DNA of 64,000 nucleotides from Candidatus Nanoarchaeia archaeon (lineage in GTDB: Archaea > Nanobdellota > Nanobdellia > Woesearchaeales > SKIA01): NCBI GenBank assembly GCA_028279685.1, contig JANQNG010000059.1, positions 62,001-126,000 on the forward strand. The letters are read 5' to 3'. Position 1 is the stretch's first letter; each line of letters opens with the position of its first letter. The notes below the pieces were generated by a model. It made no database searches. It saw only the letters and a program-made list of their open reading frames with translations, and was not told the DNA's origin. Of this stretch, positions 56,979 through 63,790 are shown piece by piece. Position numbers and translations under genes: made by a program.

Positions 56979-59783
56979 CTATTGTTGTGGAGGATTTTGT
57001 TGTTGCATTTGTTGCTGTTGTTCTGGTGTGTATTGTTGTTGCTGATTCTGAGGATATTGTTGCGGATTTTGTTGTTGCATTTGTTGCTGTTGTTCTGATT
57101 GCTGTTCATATTTAGGAGGTTCTTTTATTTTTTGTGTCTTTAATATTATATTGATGATGAAACCTTCAATATCATTGTAAAACTCCTTTAGATATTTGAA
57201 ATAATTAGCAAGTACACCTATAACTGATTTTATATAAGGTTCAATTTTCTTCCAAAAAGGCATCAATGGCTTCAAAGCTTTTACTATATGTGGCTTGTAT
57301 TTGATTTTTTGTTGCAAAAACCAGATCCGCATCTCAAGCAAAAATACAACATCGTTTTTGTTCTTCTGATAGAAGACATTGCCTGTGTACACTAATGCAG
57401 CAAGCAAGATAGGAATAACAAACCAATAGATTAGATAGACCCACCATGCTTTTCTGGATGTAGGCTCTTCAAATAAGTTCAAAGGAGCATCTTCTTCAGG
57501 TTCTTGTGTTACAGGAGAAGGAGATTCTTCAGGAGGAGGGGTTTCTACATCGACATCATGCACTTGATCTCCTGTGTCTATGGTAAACTCATCACAATCG
57601 CGTACGTGAAGGAATCTTCTGTCTAAAGGATAGCCGTCTTTTGTTGAAACAAGTTTATATTGTCCTTCCTCTTCGAAAACGTAGGTTCCTCCTCCTGTTG
57701 TATTAGTGTTAAAAGTAGCGAGCTCCTGATAAATATTACTGACAATTCTCTGCACAGATATGGAAACACCATCAAGTGCTTCGCATAGCGAAGAATATTC
57801 TTGATCTACAAGACCTATATCTATGTAGCAACCTTCTCTTGTTTCTGAAGTGTTGTAGGCGACAATAGTTGTGTTCTGATTAAGACAGATTCTTGGAGGA
57901 ATGACAAGATAGATGCCGACAGGATCGTCCATAGTAAAACTACAATCAGTAGGACAAGAATCGTAATCCTCATAACTAGATTCACACCAATTATCACCAC
58001 AATAAGTGACATTCAATGTGAAATTTGCTGACGTTGTATCAATACTGTCGTTCAGAGTAACAGTAATATTGCGATAACCAACGTGCTGCTGCAATGGAGT
58101 AAAATTCACAGTCACATTATAAGTAAAGGTGGTATTTTGAGAGAGTAAGAGGGTTAATAGATTTCCACTCACATTAGCATAGAGCGTATCTGTTTCTGCG
58201 TCATATGCTGTCATGTAGAAGATAGCAGGGACACCGAAATACGAGGTCACATTAGTGATATGTGTAATCTGTGGTGCTGTGTTATTACCAATAACTTCGA
58301 CGTTAAAAGATATGCTGCCGTTAACAGATCCTATAACTTCAACGGCATTGAGCATCATAGTATTGTTGCCAATATATCCTGAACTTGGTCTCCAGATGAT
58401 TCTTGCTTGTGTAGCATTTTCTTTAGTAATAGTTGCTTCTCCGATATCCGTATACAACGCTACATCACGGCCGTTGTATTCAGCGAAATCTGCTGTGATA
58501 TTTAGTAATTCTCCTACAAGAATTGTCTGATTAGAGACATTGAACCAGTAAGGAGGAGTATCGCTTTCATCAACATATTCGGTAAAAATACTTGTATTTG
58601 TTTTACTATTGCTATTGGTGAGATTGATCTGAATGCTCAGATTAGTATTGGCTTTCGCGGCCCAACCATGGCCGCTTGGTTCTGGTATTTGATAATAGTA
58701 AGTTGTACTATTGTATGAAGTAAGATTGCTAACAGGAGACCAACCGTCGCTTCCAAAACGATAACTTCCTATAGCTTCACTAATAGTTACACCACTTATT
58801 TCTTCGAAGTCAACAAAGAAATTATAGGTGTCGTTATGTGCAGAGGTGAGGTTTTCTGTTGCTCCGCTCTTGTTAACATAAGGACCATTCTGTGTATAGG
58901 TGAAGCTCAAATCAAGTAATGATGGTGTTTGTGATGTATCGCTTGTTGAGAGCAAAGCCATATATTGAACATAACGATAACCTTTAGGGAATGCCACTAC
59001 ACCACTGGTCAAATTAGAACTCCAGTCATCATAAGTGCTATTATCTCTTGAGATTCTTGTTCTAATATCGAGATACGTGGTTGGTGCTGAAGAAAGTTCA
59101 TTCCAACTAATTGAGACATTTGGGAAACTCCCTAAATCGAATGCACGTGAAATAAAAGTTCCATAATTAGAATAACCTGTCTCGGTGAAAGTACTATTAG
59201 TATCGCCTGATTCAAGCATCACATTATCTAGATAAACAATGGCTGTTGCGCTACTCAAGATGCAGATTATTGAACCAGAAGTGTCTGAGCCTGTTGTAAA
59301 GGTGAAGTTAGCCACATTCCATGAAACATCGCTTGTTGCAGCAGTTGCTGTCGTAACTCCTGTCGCATCAGTGAACTCGTCGACATAACAATAGAAGCCA
59401 GTGCCTGTTGTATAAGTCATGTTGTAATAATAGCTGACAGTATATTCTTTATTCGCTATTAATGTCAAGGGTTGTGTGATTGACGTTGTTGTTTGTGATG
59501 TGTGATTAAAGAAAGCACTTCTACTTCCATCTATGGAAATTGTTGTTGAATCATTCACACCTTCTGTCGGGCTTGATGTCCATCCTGATAATGACGCTGT
59601 TTCAAAACTCGGATTATTGATATGATTTTTGAGTCCGAGATACACTTGATTGGAGACATTTACGGTGTTGTTATGATTGCCTTGTTCGAATTCTGAATTG
59701 ATAGTGTCTACGTAAGTATCAGCAAGGACGAAAGCACTGGCTAGCAGAATGATGATAATGCTTAGGTATATTGTGTTTCTCAT
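56979..59783 (-). CDS. 934-residue surface protein with TM and Gln-rich cytoplasmic tail
   Basis: Signal peptide, then a galactose-binding-like or LamG-like domain (about 45-200), cadherin-like beta domains (about 300-590) and a CGDNWCESSYEDYDSCPTDC module (about 600-619). A TM helix follows (about 775-797, WWVYLIYWFVIPILLAALVY), then a helical part, and the last 45 residues are QQQ/QNPQQ repeats. The CGNxxC-type module also occurs in the giant protein at 10753. It overlaps the AbrB gene by 4 bp, so it is the second gene of that operon. Confidence 0.7.
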   Translation of the reverse strand: MRNTIYLSIIIILLASAFVLADTYVDTINSEFEQGNHNNTVNVSNQVYLGLKNHINNPSFETASLSGWTSSPTEGVNDSTTISIDGSRSAFFNHTSQTTTSITQPLTLIANKEYTVSYYYNMTYTTGTGFYCYVDEFTDATGVTTATAATSDVSWNVANFTFTTGSDTSGSIICILSSATAIVYLDNVMLESGDTNSTFTETGYSNYGTFISRAFDLGSFPNVSISWNELSSAPTTYLDIRTRISRDNSTYDDWSSNLTSGVVAFPKGYRYVQYMALLSTSDTSQTPSLLDLSFTYTQNGPYVNKSGATENLTSAHNDTYNFFVDFEEISGVTISEAIGSYRFGSDGWSPVSNLTSYNSTTYYYQIPEPSGHGWAAKANTNLSIQINLTNSNSKTNTSIFTEYVDESDTPPYWFNVSNQTILVGELLNITADFAEYNGRDVALYTDIGEATITKENATQARIIWRPSSGYIGNNTMMLNAVEVIGSVNGSISFNVEVIGNNTAPQITHITNVTSYFGVPAIFYMTAYDAETDTLYANVSGNLLTLLLSQNTTFTYNVTVNFTPLQQHVGYRNITVTLNDSIDTTSANFTLNVTYCGDNWCESSYEDYDSCPTDCSFTMDDPVGIYLVIPPRICLNQNTTIVAYNTSETREGCYIDIGLVDQEYSSLCEALDGVSISVQRIVSNIYQELATFNTNTTGGGTYVFEEEGQYKLVSTKDGYPLDRRFLHVRDCDEFTIDTGDQVHDVDVETPPPEESPSPVTQEPEEDAPLNLFEEPTSRKAWWVYLIYWFVIPILLAALVYTGNVFYQKNKNDVVFLLEMRIWFLQQKIKYKPHIVKALKPLMPFWKKIEPYIKSVIGVLANYFKYLKEFYNDIEGFIINIILKTQKIKEPPKYEQQSEQQQQMQQQNPQQYPQNQQQQYTPEQQQQMQQQNPPQQ

Positions 59784-60073
59784 TCTATAAGCTCCATTTT
59801 GTTTTCAGTGGTTTTTTTGTATGATTTGATTGCTTTATCCACATTTGATTTGCTAACATTGATCTTATCTGCTTTATCATTTATTTCGTTGAGCATTTTT
59901 TTATGTTTTTCCAGTTCTGGAGTATCTATTTTTTTTAGTAGGATACCCTCTTCAGTGATGATATACATCAAAAATCCAGATCCTTCTTCAATTTTAAGCT
60001 CAGAACGAATATCTTTAGGAATAACAATTTGCCCCCTTGCATCACATTGTACAATCTTTGCATATTTCTTCAT
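59780..60073 (-). CDS. AbrB/SpoVT-type transcription regulator
   Basis: The product is 97 residues. The swapped-hairpin AbrB DNA-binding domain is clear (KKYAKIVQCDARGQIVIPKDIRSELKIEEGSGF, then EGILLKKI), followed by a coiled tail. The AGGAGG ribosome-binding site (about 60080) fixes the ATG at 60073; the longer frame is not real. It is the first gene of a pair with the 934-residue surface protein. It is preceded by three palindromes (60166-60220), a possible autoregulatory operator. Confidence 0.8.
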   Translation of the reverse strand: MKKYAKIVQCDARGQIVIPKDIRSELKIEEGSGFLMYIITEEGILLKKIDTPELEKHKKMLNEINDKADKINVSKSNVDKAIKSYKKTTENKMELIE

Positions 60074-60165
60074 TGCTGTCCTCCTATAAGATGGGGGTGT
60101 GCAGCCAATCAATCGGGGGGATGAAATGGCTGCACAAAAAATAGACACTATACTACGCGCATAGT

Positions 60166-60244
60166 TTCTGATATTCAGACAAACTTCTGGGAAATCAGAG
60201 ATTTGTTCTGAATATCAGAATTATGGGTTATTTTATTTATAAAT
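60166..60244 (-). promoter_or_regulatory. Triple palindrome operator and TATA box upstream of the AbrB gene
   Basis: Three copies of a TTCTGAATATCAGAA-like palindrome lie at 60166-60180 (TTCTGATATTCAGAC), 60185-60200 (TTCTGGGAAATCAGAG) and 60206-60220 (TTCTGAATATCAGAA). Their spacing is about 20 bp, two turns of the helix. The outer two are also exact 14-bp inverted repeats of each other. A TATA-like ATTTATAAAT (about 60236) lies just upstream on the minus strand, so bound protein would cover the transcription start. Confidence 0.6.
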
Positions 60245-60307
60245 ATTATTATGCTGTAGAATATGGAAAAGAAAGAGAAAATGTGGAGAACTCTTCAGTC
60301 ATGCGAA

Positions 60308-60320
60308 ATATATATAAAAG
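60308..60320 (+). promoter_or_regulatory. TATA box of the tRNA region
   Basis: ATATATATAAAAG lies about 30 bases upstream of the tRNA-like segment at 60349. It is the only strong TATA signal before tRNA-Asn, so tRNA-Asn and tRNA-Ile are probably read from here as one precursor. Confidence 0.5.
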
Positions 60321-60348
60321 CGATTCAGGTTCTTAGCTAGAATACTAT

Positions 60349-60430
60349 GCTTCCATGGCTAAACCCTAACGGTTTAGAATCCGTTGGACTATTCGACATG
60401 CGTCGAATAGGCCGGTTTTGTGTGGATGCA
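60349..60430 (+). other. tRNA-sized structured segment with partial tRNA-Asn 5' end
   Basis: It begins GCTTCCATGGCT, close to the 5' end of tRNA-Asn 88 bp downstream (GCTTCCGTGGCT). Its end GGATGC (60424-60429), within TGGATGC, pairs with the start at six of seven positions. Inside are CTAAACC-CTAAC-GGTTTAG and CTATTCGAC-ATGC-GTCGAATAG. There is no recognisable T-loop, so it is probably not a working tRNA. It could be a decayed duplicate or a small structured RNA. Confidence 0.4.
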
Positions 60431-60436
60431 AAATTT

Positions 60437-60528
60437 GCTTCCGTGGCTTAGTCTGGCTAGAGCGGGTGGCTGTTATCTCTTATGAGAAAGAGACCACCAG
60501 GTCCCCGGTTCGAATCCGGGCGGAAGCG
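60437..60528 (+). tRNA. tRNA-Asn(GTT) with 17-base anticodon-loop intron
   Basis: Acceptor GCTTCCG/CGGAAGC pairs fully; D-stem GCTT/GAGC; anticodon stem GGTGG/CCACC; T-arm CCCGG-TTCGAAT-CCGGG; discriminator G73, as expected for Asn. The anticodon loop is CTGTTA plus A once a 17-base intron (TCTCTTATGAGAAAGAG) after position 37 is removed, giving anticodon GTT. This is the usual archaeal 37/38 intron site. No CCA is encoded. Confidence 0.88.
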
Positions 60529-60641
60529 TTGCTTTTGATCGGAACAGGAGAAATCCGTGCGCTTGAGTCCGAAGGACGAAACGCACATTTGGATGATAAC
60601 CTTTTCTAAAGGTTATGTTCTTGTATCCGGGCGGAAGCGTT
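60514..60641 (+). repeat. Duplicated tRNA-Asn 3' end bracketing a 94-bp hairpin cassette
   Basis: ATCCGGGCGGAAGCGTT occurs exactly at 60514-60530 (the end of tRNA-Asn, from the T-loop on, plus two bases) and again at 60625-60641. The 94 bp between contain a 30-base double-stem hairpin (60557-60586), shared in form with the tRNA-Val cassette, and ATAACCTT-TTCT-AAGGTTAT. No ORF fits inside. Confidence 0.85.
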
Positions 60642-60670
60642 TATCATAAGCGTGGCTTATGGTATGGAAT

Positions 60671-60845
60671 GACCTCGTAGCTTAGCCTGGGAAATGGTTA
60701 CGCTCATTTCATACGCAAAGGGCGGCATGCGCTCCTTCGGAGCTTAGCCGACCGCGTTGAAGCGTATTTGGGCATTAGAGTGCTCGACTGATATGCTTAC
60801 GCAATAGACATCGAGTGGTCCCGAGTTCAAATCTCGGCGAGGTCA
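60671..60845 (+). tRNA. tRNA-Ile(GAT) with anticodon-loop intron and large D-loop insertion
   Basis: Acceptor GACCTCG/CGAGGTC pairs fully; anticodon stem CTCGA/TCGAG; T-arm CCGAG-TTCAAAT-CTCGG; discriminator A73. Removing 16 bases (TGCTTACGCAATAGAC) at 37/38 gives loop CTGATAA, anticodon GAT (Ile). The D-loop (AGCCTGG...TTA) is split by about 80 bases (about 60691-60772) that fold into GAAATG/CATTTC and ATACGC/GCGTAT stems, the latter enclosing GCTCC-TTC-GGAGC. This must be spliced out unless the gene is dead. Confidence 0.8.
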
Positions 60846-60961
60846 TCTTTTCTTTTCTTAATTGTGTTTTAGAAGGATTTGAACTCTCCGAGTTCACCCT
60901 CAAAGCCTTCGGCTTTAGGGCCATTCGAGCTTCGCTCTCATCGGAATCTCGGCGAGGTCAT
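60830..60961 (+). repeat. Duplicated tRNA-Ile 3' end bracketing a hairpin cassette
   Basis: AATCTCGGCGAGGTCAT occurs exactly at 60830-60846 (end of tRNA-Ile) and 60945-60961. The second copy has its T-stem start too (CCGAGTTCA, 60888-60896), but split from the rest by 48 bases holding AAAGCC-TTC-GGCTTT and GAGC-TTC-GCTC. So the downstream copy is a tRNA 3' fragment with hairpins inserted in its T-loop. Confidence 0.8.
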
Positions 60962-61014
60962 TTTATTTTTTCTTAGTCAGTTACGCTTTTATATTATTGA
61001 TTATTCTCGTCTTT

Positions 61015-62178
61015 ATGGGAATAGTGAAGCAGATACAGAGTATTGTGGAAGGAACTTTTAAGAGACAAAGTCCAAAATTAGTTCTTCCAGATGGAACCTA
61101 TACTAATGAGTTAACTCCTACGTTGGTGCGCAATGATCATAAGGAAAATAGAAATGCAGATAGATTAATGGAAAGACATGCAAAAAAAGCAATGAGTTTT
61201 CTTGAGAATTACAGGTTAGATTTTGGGCCGGCTCATTATAATAAGTTATTTGAAATGATAGAAAGTATTATACATCCTATCTTCTGGGTTGAAGGCAATA
61301 CTCCTGGATGTGGTGTGGGTCCTATCATTCCAAGCGGTGAAAATTTCTATGCTACAAGAGATAAACCGCTTTTATTCCAGTGGAAATTAATTGATCATTT
61401 AGATAGAAAAGCATATACTGCTTGTAAAAATTTCTCTTCGGAGGCTGCAAAAGTGTATGTAAAAATTCGCTTTAATAATGTTTTTTCCTGTCCTCCTTCT
61501 GTTTGTTACGAACCTGAATTTATTCCTACTGATAATCTACGATTTATTCTTAATAAGGATATCTATCTCACGAGTTCACTCAAAGAAGCTACCTCTTCGT
61601 ATGTGCGAAGTAAATCAGCTGATGAAAGCCATGAAGTTTCCGTTAAATATGTTCTTTCTATGGTTGATGATGGATTTGTTGTTGATTTGAAGTATATTGC
61701 AAAGGCTTTGGAGAAAGACGGTGTGTTTGACAAATACGATGTTGTTGCGAGAGTTACCGATCAAGGTAAACTTTCTAAGATTTTTCATCTTCATACAGAA
61801 GTGCCAAGATCTCTTGAAATTGCTCAAGAACACATTATGGATGGATTTTATGAATCAGAAAATTTAACGTTAGAGGAACATGTTAAGAAAGACTCTCAAG
61901 ACAGAGAACTTATTAGGCTTGCTGATACAGGAGTTAAAGGTGCAGAGATAAAAACAAATACTAAAACGGGAGAAATTTATTTTGAAAAAACTTTTTCTAA
62001 TCGTGATAAAGAAATACGTGAAATAAATGTAAAAGAATTATGGTACGATAATAAAACAGATCTTCTCGATGATCCAATACTTGTTGGAGGACATTATTTT
62101 AATGATGTAGTTCAACATATAGCAGAACATTACAAAGAGCTAGAAGAGATTTACAAATATAAATTCAATATATGCTGA
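61015..62178 (+). CDS. Hypothetical soluble protein
   Basis: The product is 387 residues from the ATG at 61015, which lies about 27 bases after a TATA-like CTTTTATATTATT. It has no signal or TM. It is mixed alpha/beta with a helical N-terminal half (ADRLMERHAKKAMSFLENYRLDFGPAHYNKLFEMIESI) and a beta-rich second half (SHEVSVKYVLSMVDDGFVVDLKYIA). Not recognised. Its 3' end overlaps the JAMM-like gene by 14 bp. Confidence 0.65.
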   Translation: MGIVKQIQSIVEGTFKRQSPKLVLPDGTYTNELTPTLVRNDHKENRNADRLMERHAKKAMSFLENYRLDFGPAHYNKLFEMIESIIHPIFWVEGNTPGCGVGPIIPSGENFYATRDKPLLFQWKLIDHLDRKAYTACKNFSSEAAKVYVKIRFNNVFSCPPSVCYEPEFIPTDNLRFILNKDIYLTSSLKEATSSYVRSKSADESHEVSVKYVLSMVDDGFVVDLKYIAKALEKDGVFDKYDVVARVTDQGKLSKIFHLHTEVPRSLEIAQEHIMDGFYESENLTLEEHVKKDSQDRELIRLADTGVKGAEIKTNTKTGEIYFEKTFSNRDKEIREINVKELWYDNKTDLLDDPILVGGHYFNDVVQHIAEHYKELEEIYKYKFNIC

Positions 62179-62728
62179 ACCGCACATCCTCACACATGAT
62201 AACGAACAACTGGTCAGCATTGTCTTGCTTCAATATGTCTTTGGTTTTGAAATCCTGTTCGGAAGGCAAACATTTCCTGTAAGGCTGAGAATGCAAATCT
62301 ACAATCGTGCCTTCAGGACAGCGTTCAGCAACTACTCTGTGAAAGCTTTGATGTGATGTTTTGGGGATATGCAGCTTATTCACTACATATTTTCCTTTAT
62401 CTTTTATCTCACCTATTAAACACGCCTTAAATTCTTGTTCAAGATTAAAATCATAGTACGCAACTAATTCTTCATATGAACCTTCTGTCATAATAACTTG
62501 ATGAGTTTCATTGATAAAAATAGTATTACCTTCAATAGTTGTACTGGAAAACAAACTCATAATCACATCAGGAATGCCATAGTTCAGAAAAATGAATGAT
62601 AATATAAGTAATCCAATAAGCACACCCATGATTCTTCCATTGAACTTACTTCTTTTTAATTCTTGTTCGAGATCTTCTTCAAGCCCTTCTCGCATCTCTG
62701 CGTGAAGTTCATCAGTAGTTTTCTTCAT
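62165..62728 (-). CDS. Membrane-anchored JAMM/MPN-like protein with altered metal site
   Basis: The product is 187 residues with an N-terminal TM helix (about 35-52, MGVLIGLLILSFIFLNYG) and an outer or inner domain with strands and ACLIGEI. The JAMM motif reads HSQPYRKCLPSEQD: H-S-Q-P-(6)-S-xx-D. The usual second His is Gln, which would weaken zinc binding. JAMM proteins cut isopeptide or sulfur-carrier bonds; this one may be inactive or use another metal. It overlaps the upstream EEP gene (ATGA), so the two are co-translated. Confidence 0.65.
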   Translation of the reverse strand: MKKTTDELHAEMREGLEEDLEQELKRSKFNGRIMGVLIGLLILSFIFLNYGIPDVIMSLFSSTTIEGNTIFINETHQVIMTEGSYEELVAYYDFNLEQEFKACLIGEIKDKGKYVVNKLHIPKTSHQSFHRVVAERCPEGTIVDLHSQPYRKCLPSEQDFKTKDILKQDNADQLFVIMCEDVRFSIY

Positions 62729-63477
62729 ATATCAATCTCCAAAATTACAGGTGCATGATCTGAGAGATGAGGATGTAGTACGCGAAGATTTTTGACTTTA
62801 ATAGTATCTGAACAGATGAAGAGATCGAATGCTTTCTTCGGATTATATGCAGGATATGTTTTATCTGATAGTTTATTTACAATATATAGACCCGTTCTTT
62901 TCACTAGAGGATCAAGCTCTTTAAATCCTTTGAAGATATTGAAGTCCCCACAAATAATCACTTTCTTTTTTTTCTCAATAAGTTTTTTAAGCTCTTCGAA
63001 ATCTTGTCTTCTTGTTTTTTTTCGTAAAGGAAAGTGAGCCATAAATAACGTTATATCTTTGTTTATCTTGATTTCGTAGAAGTGTTTTTTTCTTCCGTGT
63101 TTGAAATAATGTTCTTTGAAAGGATGTTTCTTTTTTGCAAGAAAGCCATTGCCATGTGCTCTGAAATAAGGAAGGTGCTGTAGTATTCCTTTTTTGCTGT
63201 ATTTTTTACTGAAATGATATTCTTTGCGTTTCTCATCCGCAAGTCGGTTAAGTTGATTTCCGTTTTTATGAAATGGAGATTCTTTGTCAATTTCAATAAA
63301 GCAGCAGAGATCAGGATCCTCTTGAGCGATCATCTCATGGACTTTTTGAAGAATAATATCTTCTTTTTTCCTTGGTTTCCTAAGGAATCTAAACCAATGG
63401 ATAATATAATTCCTCCATGATCCTGTATGCCCTCTACCATATTCGAGGTTATAGAGTAGTATTTTGAATGATGTCAT
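62725..63477 (-). CDS. Endonuclease/exonuclease/phosphatase-family protein
   Basis: The product is 250 residues. EEP motifs: LLYNLEYGRG, CCFIEIDKES (catalytic Glu), HGNGFLAKK, VIICGDFNIFKG (Asp/Asn) and HLSDHAPVILE (catalytic His pair). Such Mg2+ enzymes cleave DNA, RNA or phospholipids; the substrate is not clear. There is no signal peptide. It is co-translated with the JAMM-like membrane protein. Confidence 0.85.
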   Translation of the reverse strand: MTSFKILLYNLEYGRGHTGSWRNYIIHWFRFLRKPRKKEDIILQKVHEMIAQEDPDLCCFIEIDKESPFHKNGNQLNRLADEKRKEYHFSKKYSKKGILQHLPYFRAHGNGFLAKKKHPFKEHYFKHGRKKHFYEIKINKDITLFMAHFPLRKKTRRQDFEELKKLIEKKKKVIICGDFNIFKGFKELDPLVKRTGLYIVNKLSDKTYPAYNPKKAFDLFICSDTIKVKNLRVLHPHLSDHAPVILEIDI

Positions 63478-63499
63478 TTTGAAAGTGATATATGAAATG

Positions 63500-63615
63500 G
63501 ATGAGGCTGTTTGGAGTCAAACCAGCGATAAACTGCGCGCAGTTTATAATCATGCATGCGTTTCGCACTTCGTGCTCAAGCGCATGGATGTGATGAGGCT
63601 GGCCGGAGTCGAACC
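63500..63615 (-). repeat. Diverged copy of the tRNA-Val 3' end with hairpin cassette
   Basis: Plus-strand 63500-63523 (GATGAGGCTGTTTGGAGTCA, then AACC) matches the end of tRNA-Val at 63592-63615 with four changes in 24. Between them (minus-strand order) lie the covarying hairpin at 63556-63585 and a perfect 20-base palindrome ATAAACTGCGCGCAGTTTAT (63528-63547). The layout equals that behind tRNA-Asn and tRNA-Ile. Confidence 0.75.
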
Positions 63616-63695
63616 GGCGACCTTCGGTGAGTGAGACCAACGTCATCTATGGATCTAGCCGTTATTGGCTTGATAAGCCACTAGACCACAGCCTC
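63594..63695 (-). tRNA. tRNA-Val(CAC) with 28-base D-loop intron
   Basis: Acceptor GAGGCTG/CAGCCTC; T-arm GCCGG-TTCGACT-CCGGC; discriminator A73. The D-arm reads GTCT-AGTGGCTTA-TGAC once 28 bases (CAAGCCAATAACGG..., to ATAGAT) are removed. The anticodon stem TTGGT/ACCGA holds loop CTCACTC, anticodon CAC (Val). Base 37 is U instead of the usual purine, which lowers confidence in the identity. The mature length would be 74. Confidence 0.65.
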
Positions 63696-63790
63696 TTGTG
63701 TTATCATGATTTAATAAGGTATTTATATATATTATGGCACAGGACATCTTCTCAACATACTTTTATAAATCGCTTCTGATTGGCAATAAC

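Noticed and set aside
60278-60340. Possible 25-codon ORF (MEKKEKMWRTLQSCEIYIKAIQ...) before the tRNA region
   Set aside because: It contains the tRNA-region TATA box and lacks a ribosome-binding site.
60418-60609. 63-residue plus-strand ORF
   Set aside because: It lies across tRNA-Asn and its 3' duplicate; structural RNA explains the sequence.
60879-61061. 60-residue plus-strand ORF
   Set aside because: It covers the tRNA-Ile 3' duplicate and the promoter of the 61015 gene.
63449-63646. 65-residue minus-strand ORF
   Set aside because: It overlaps tRNA-Val and its cassette.
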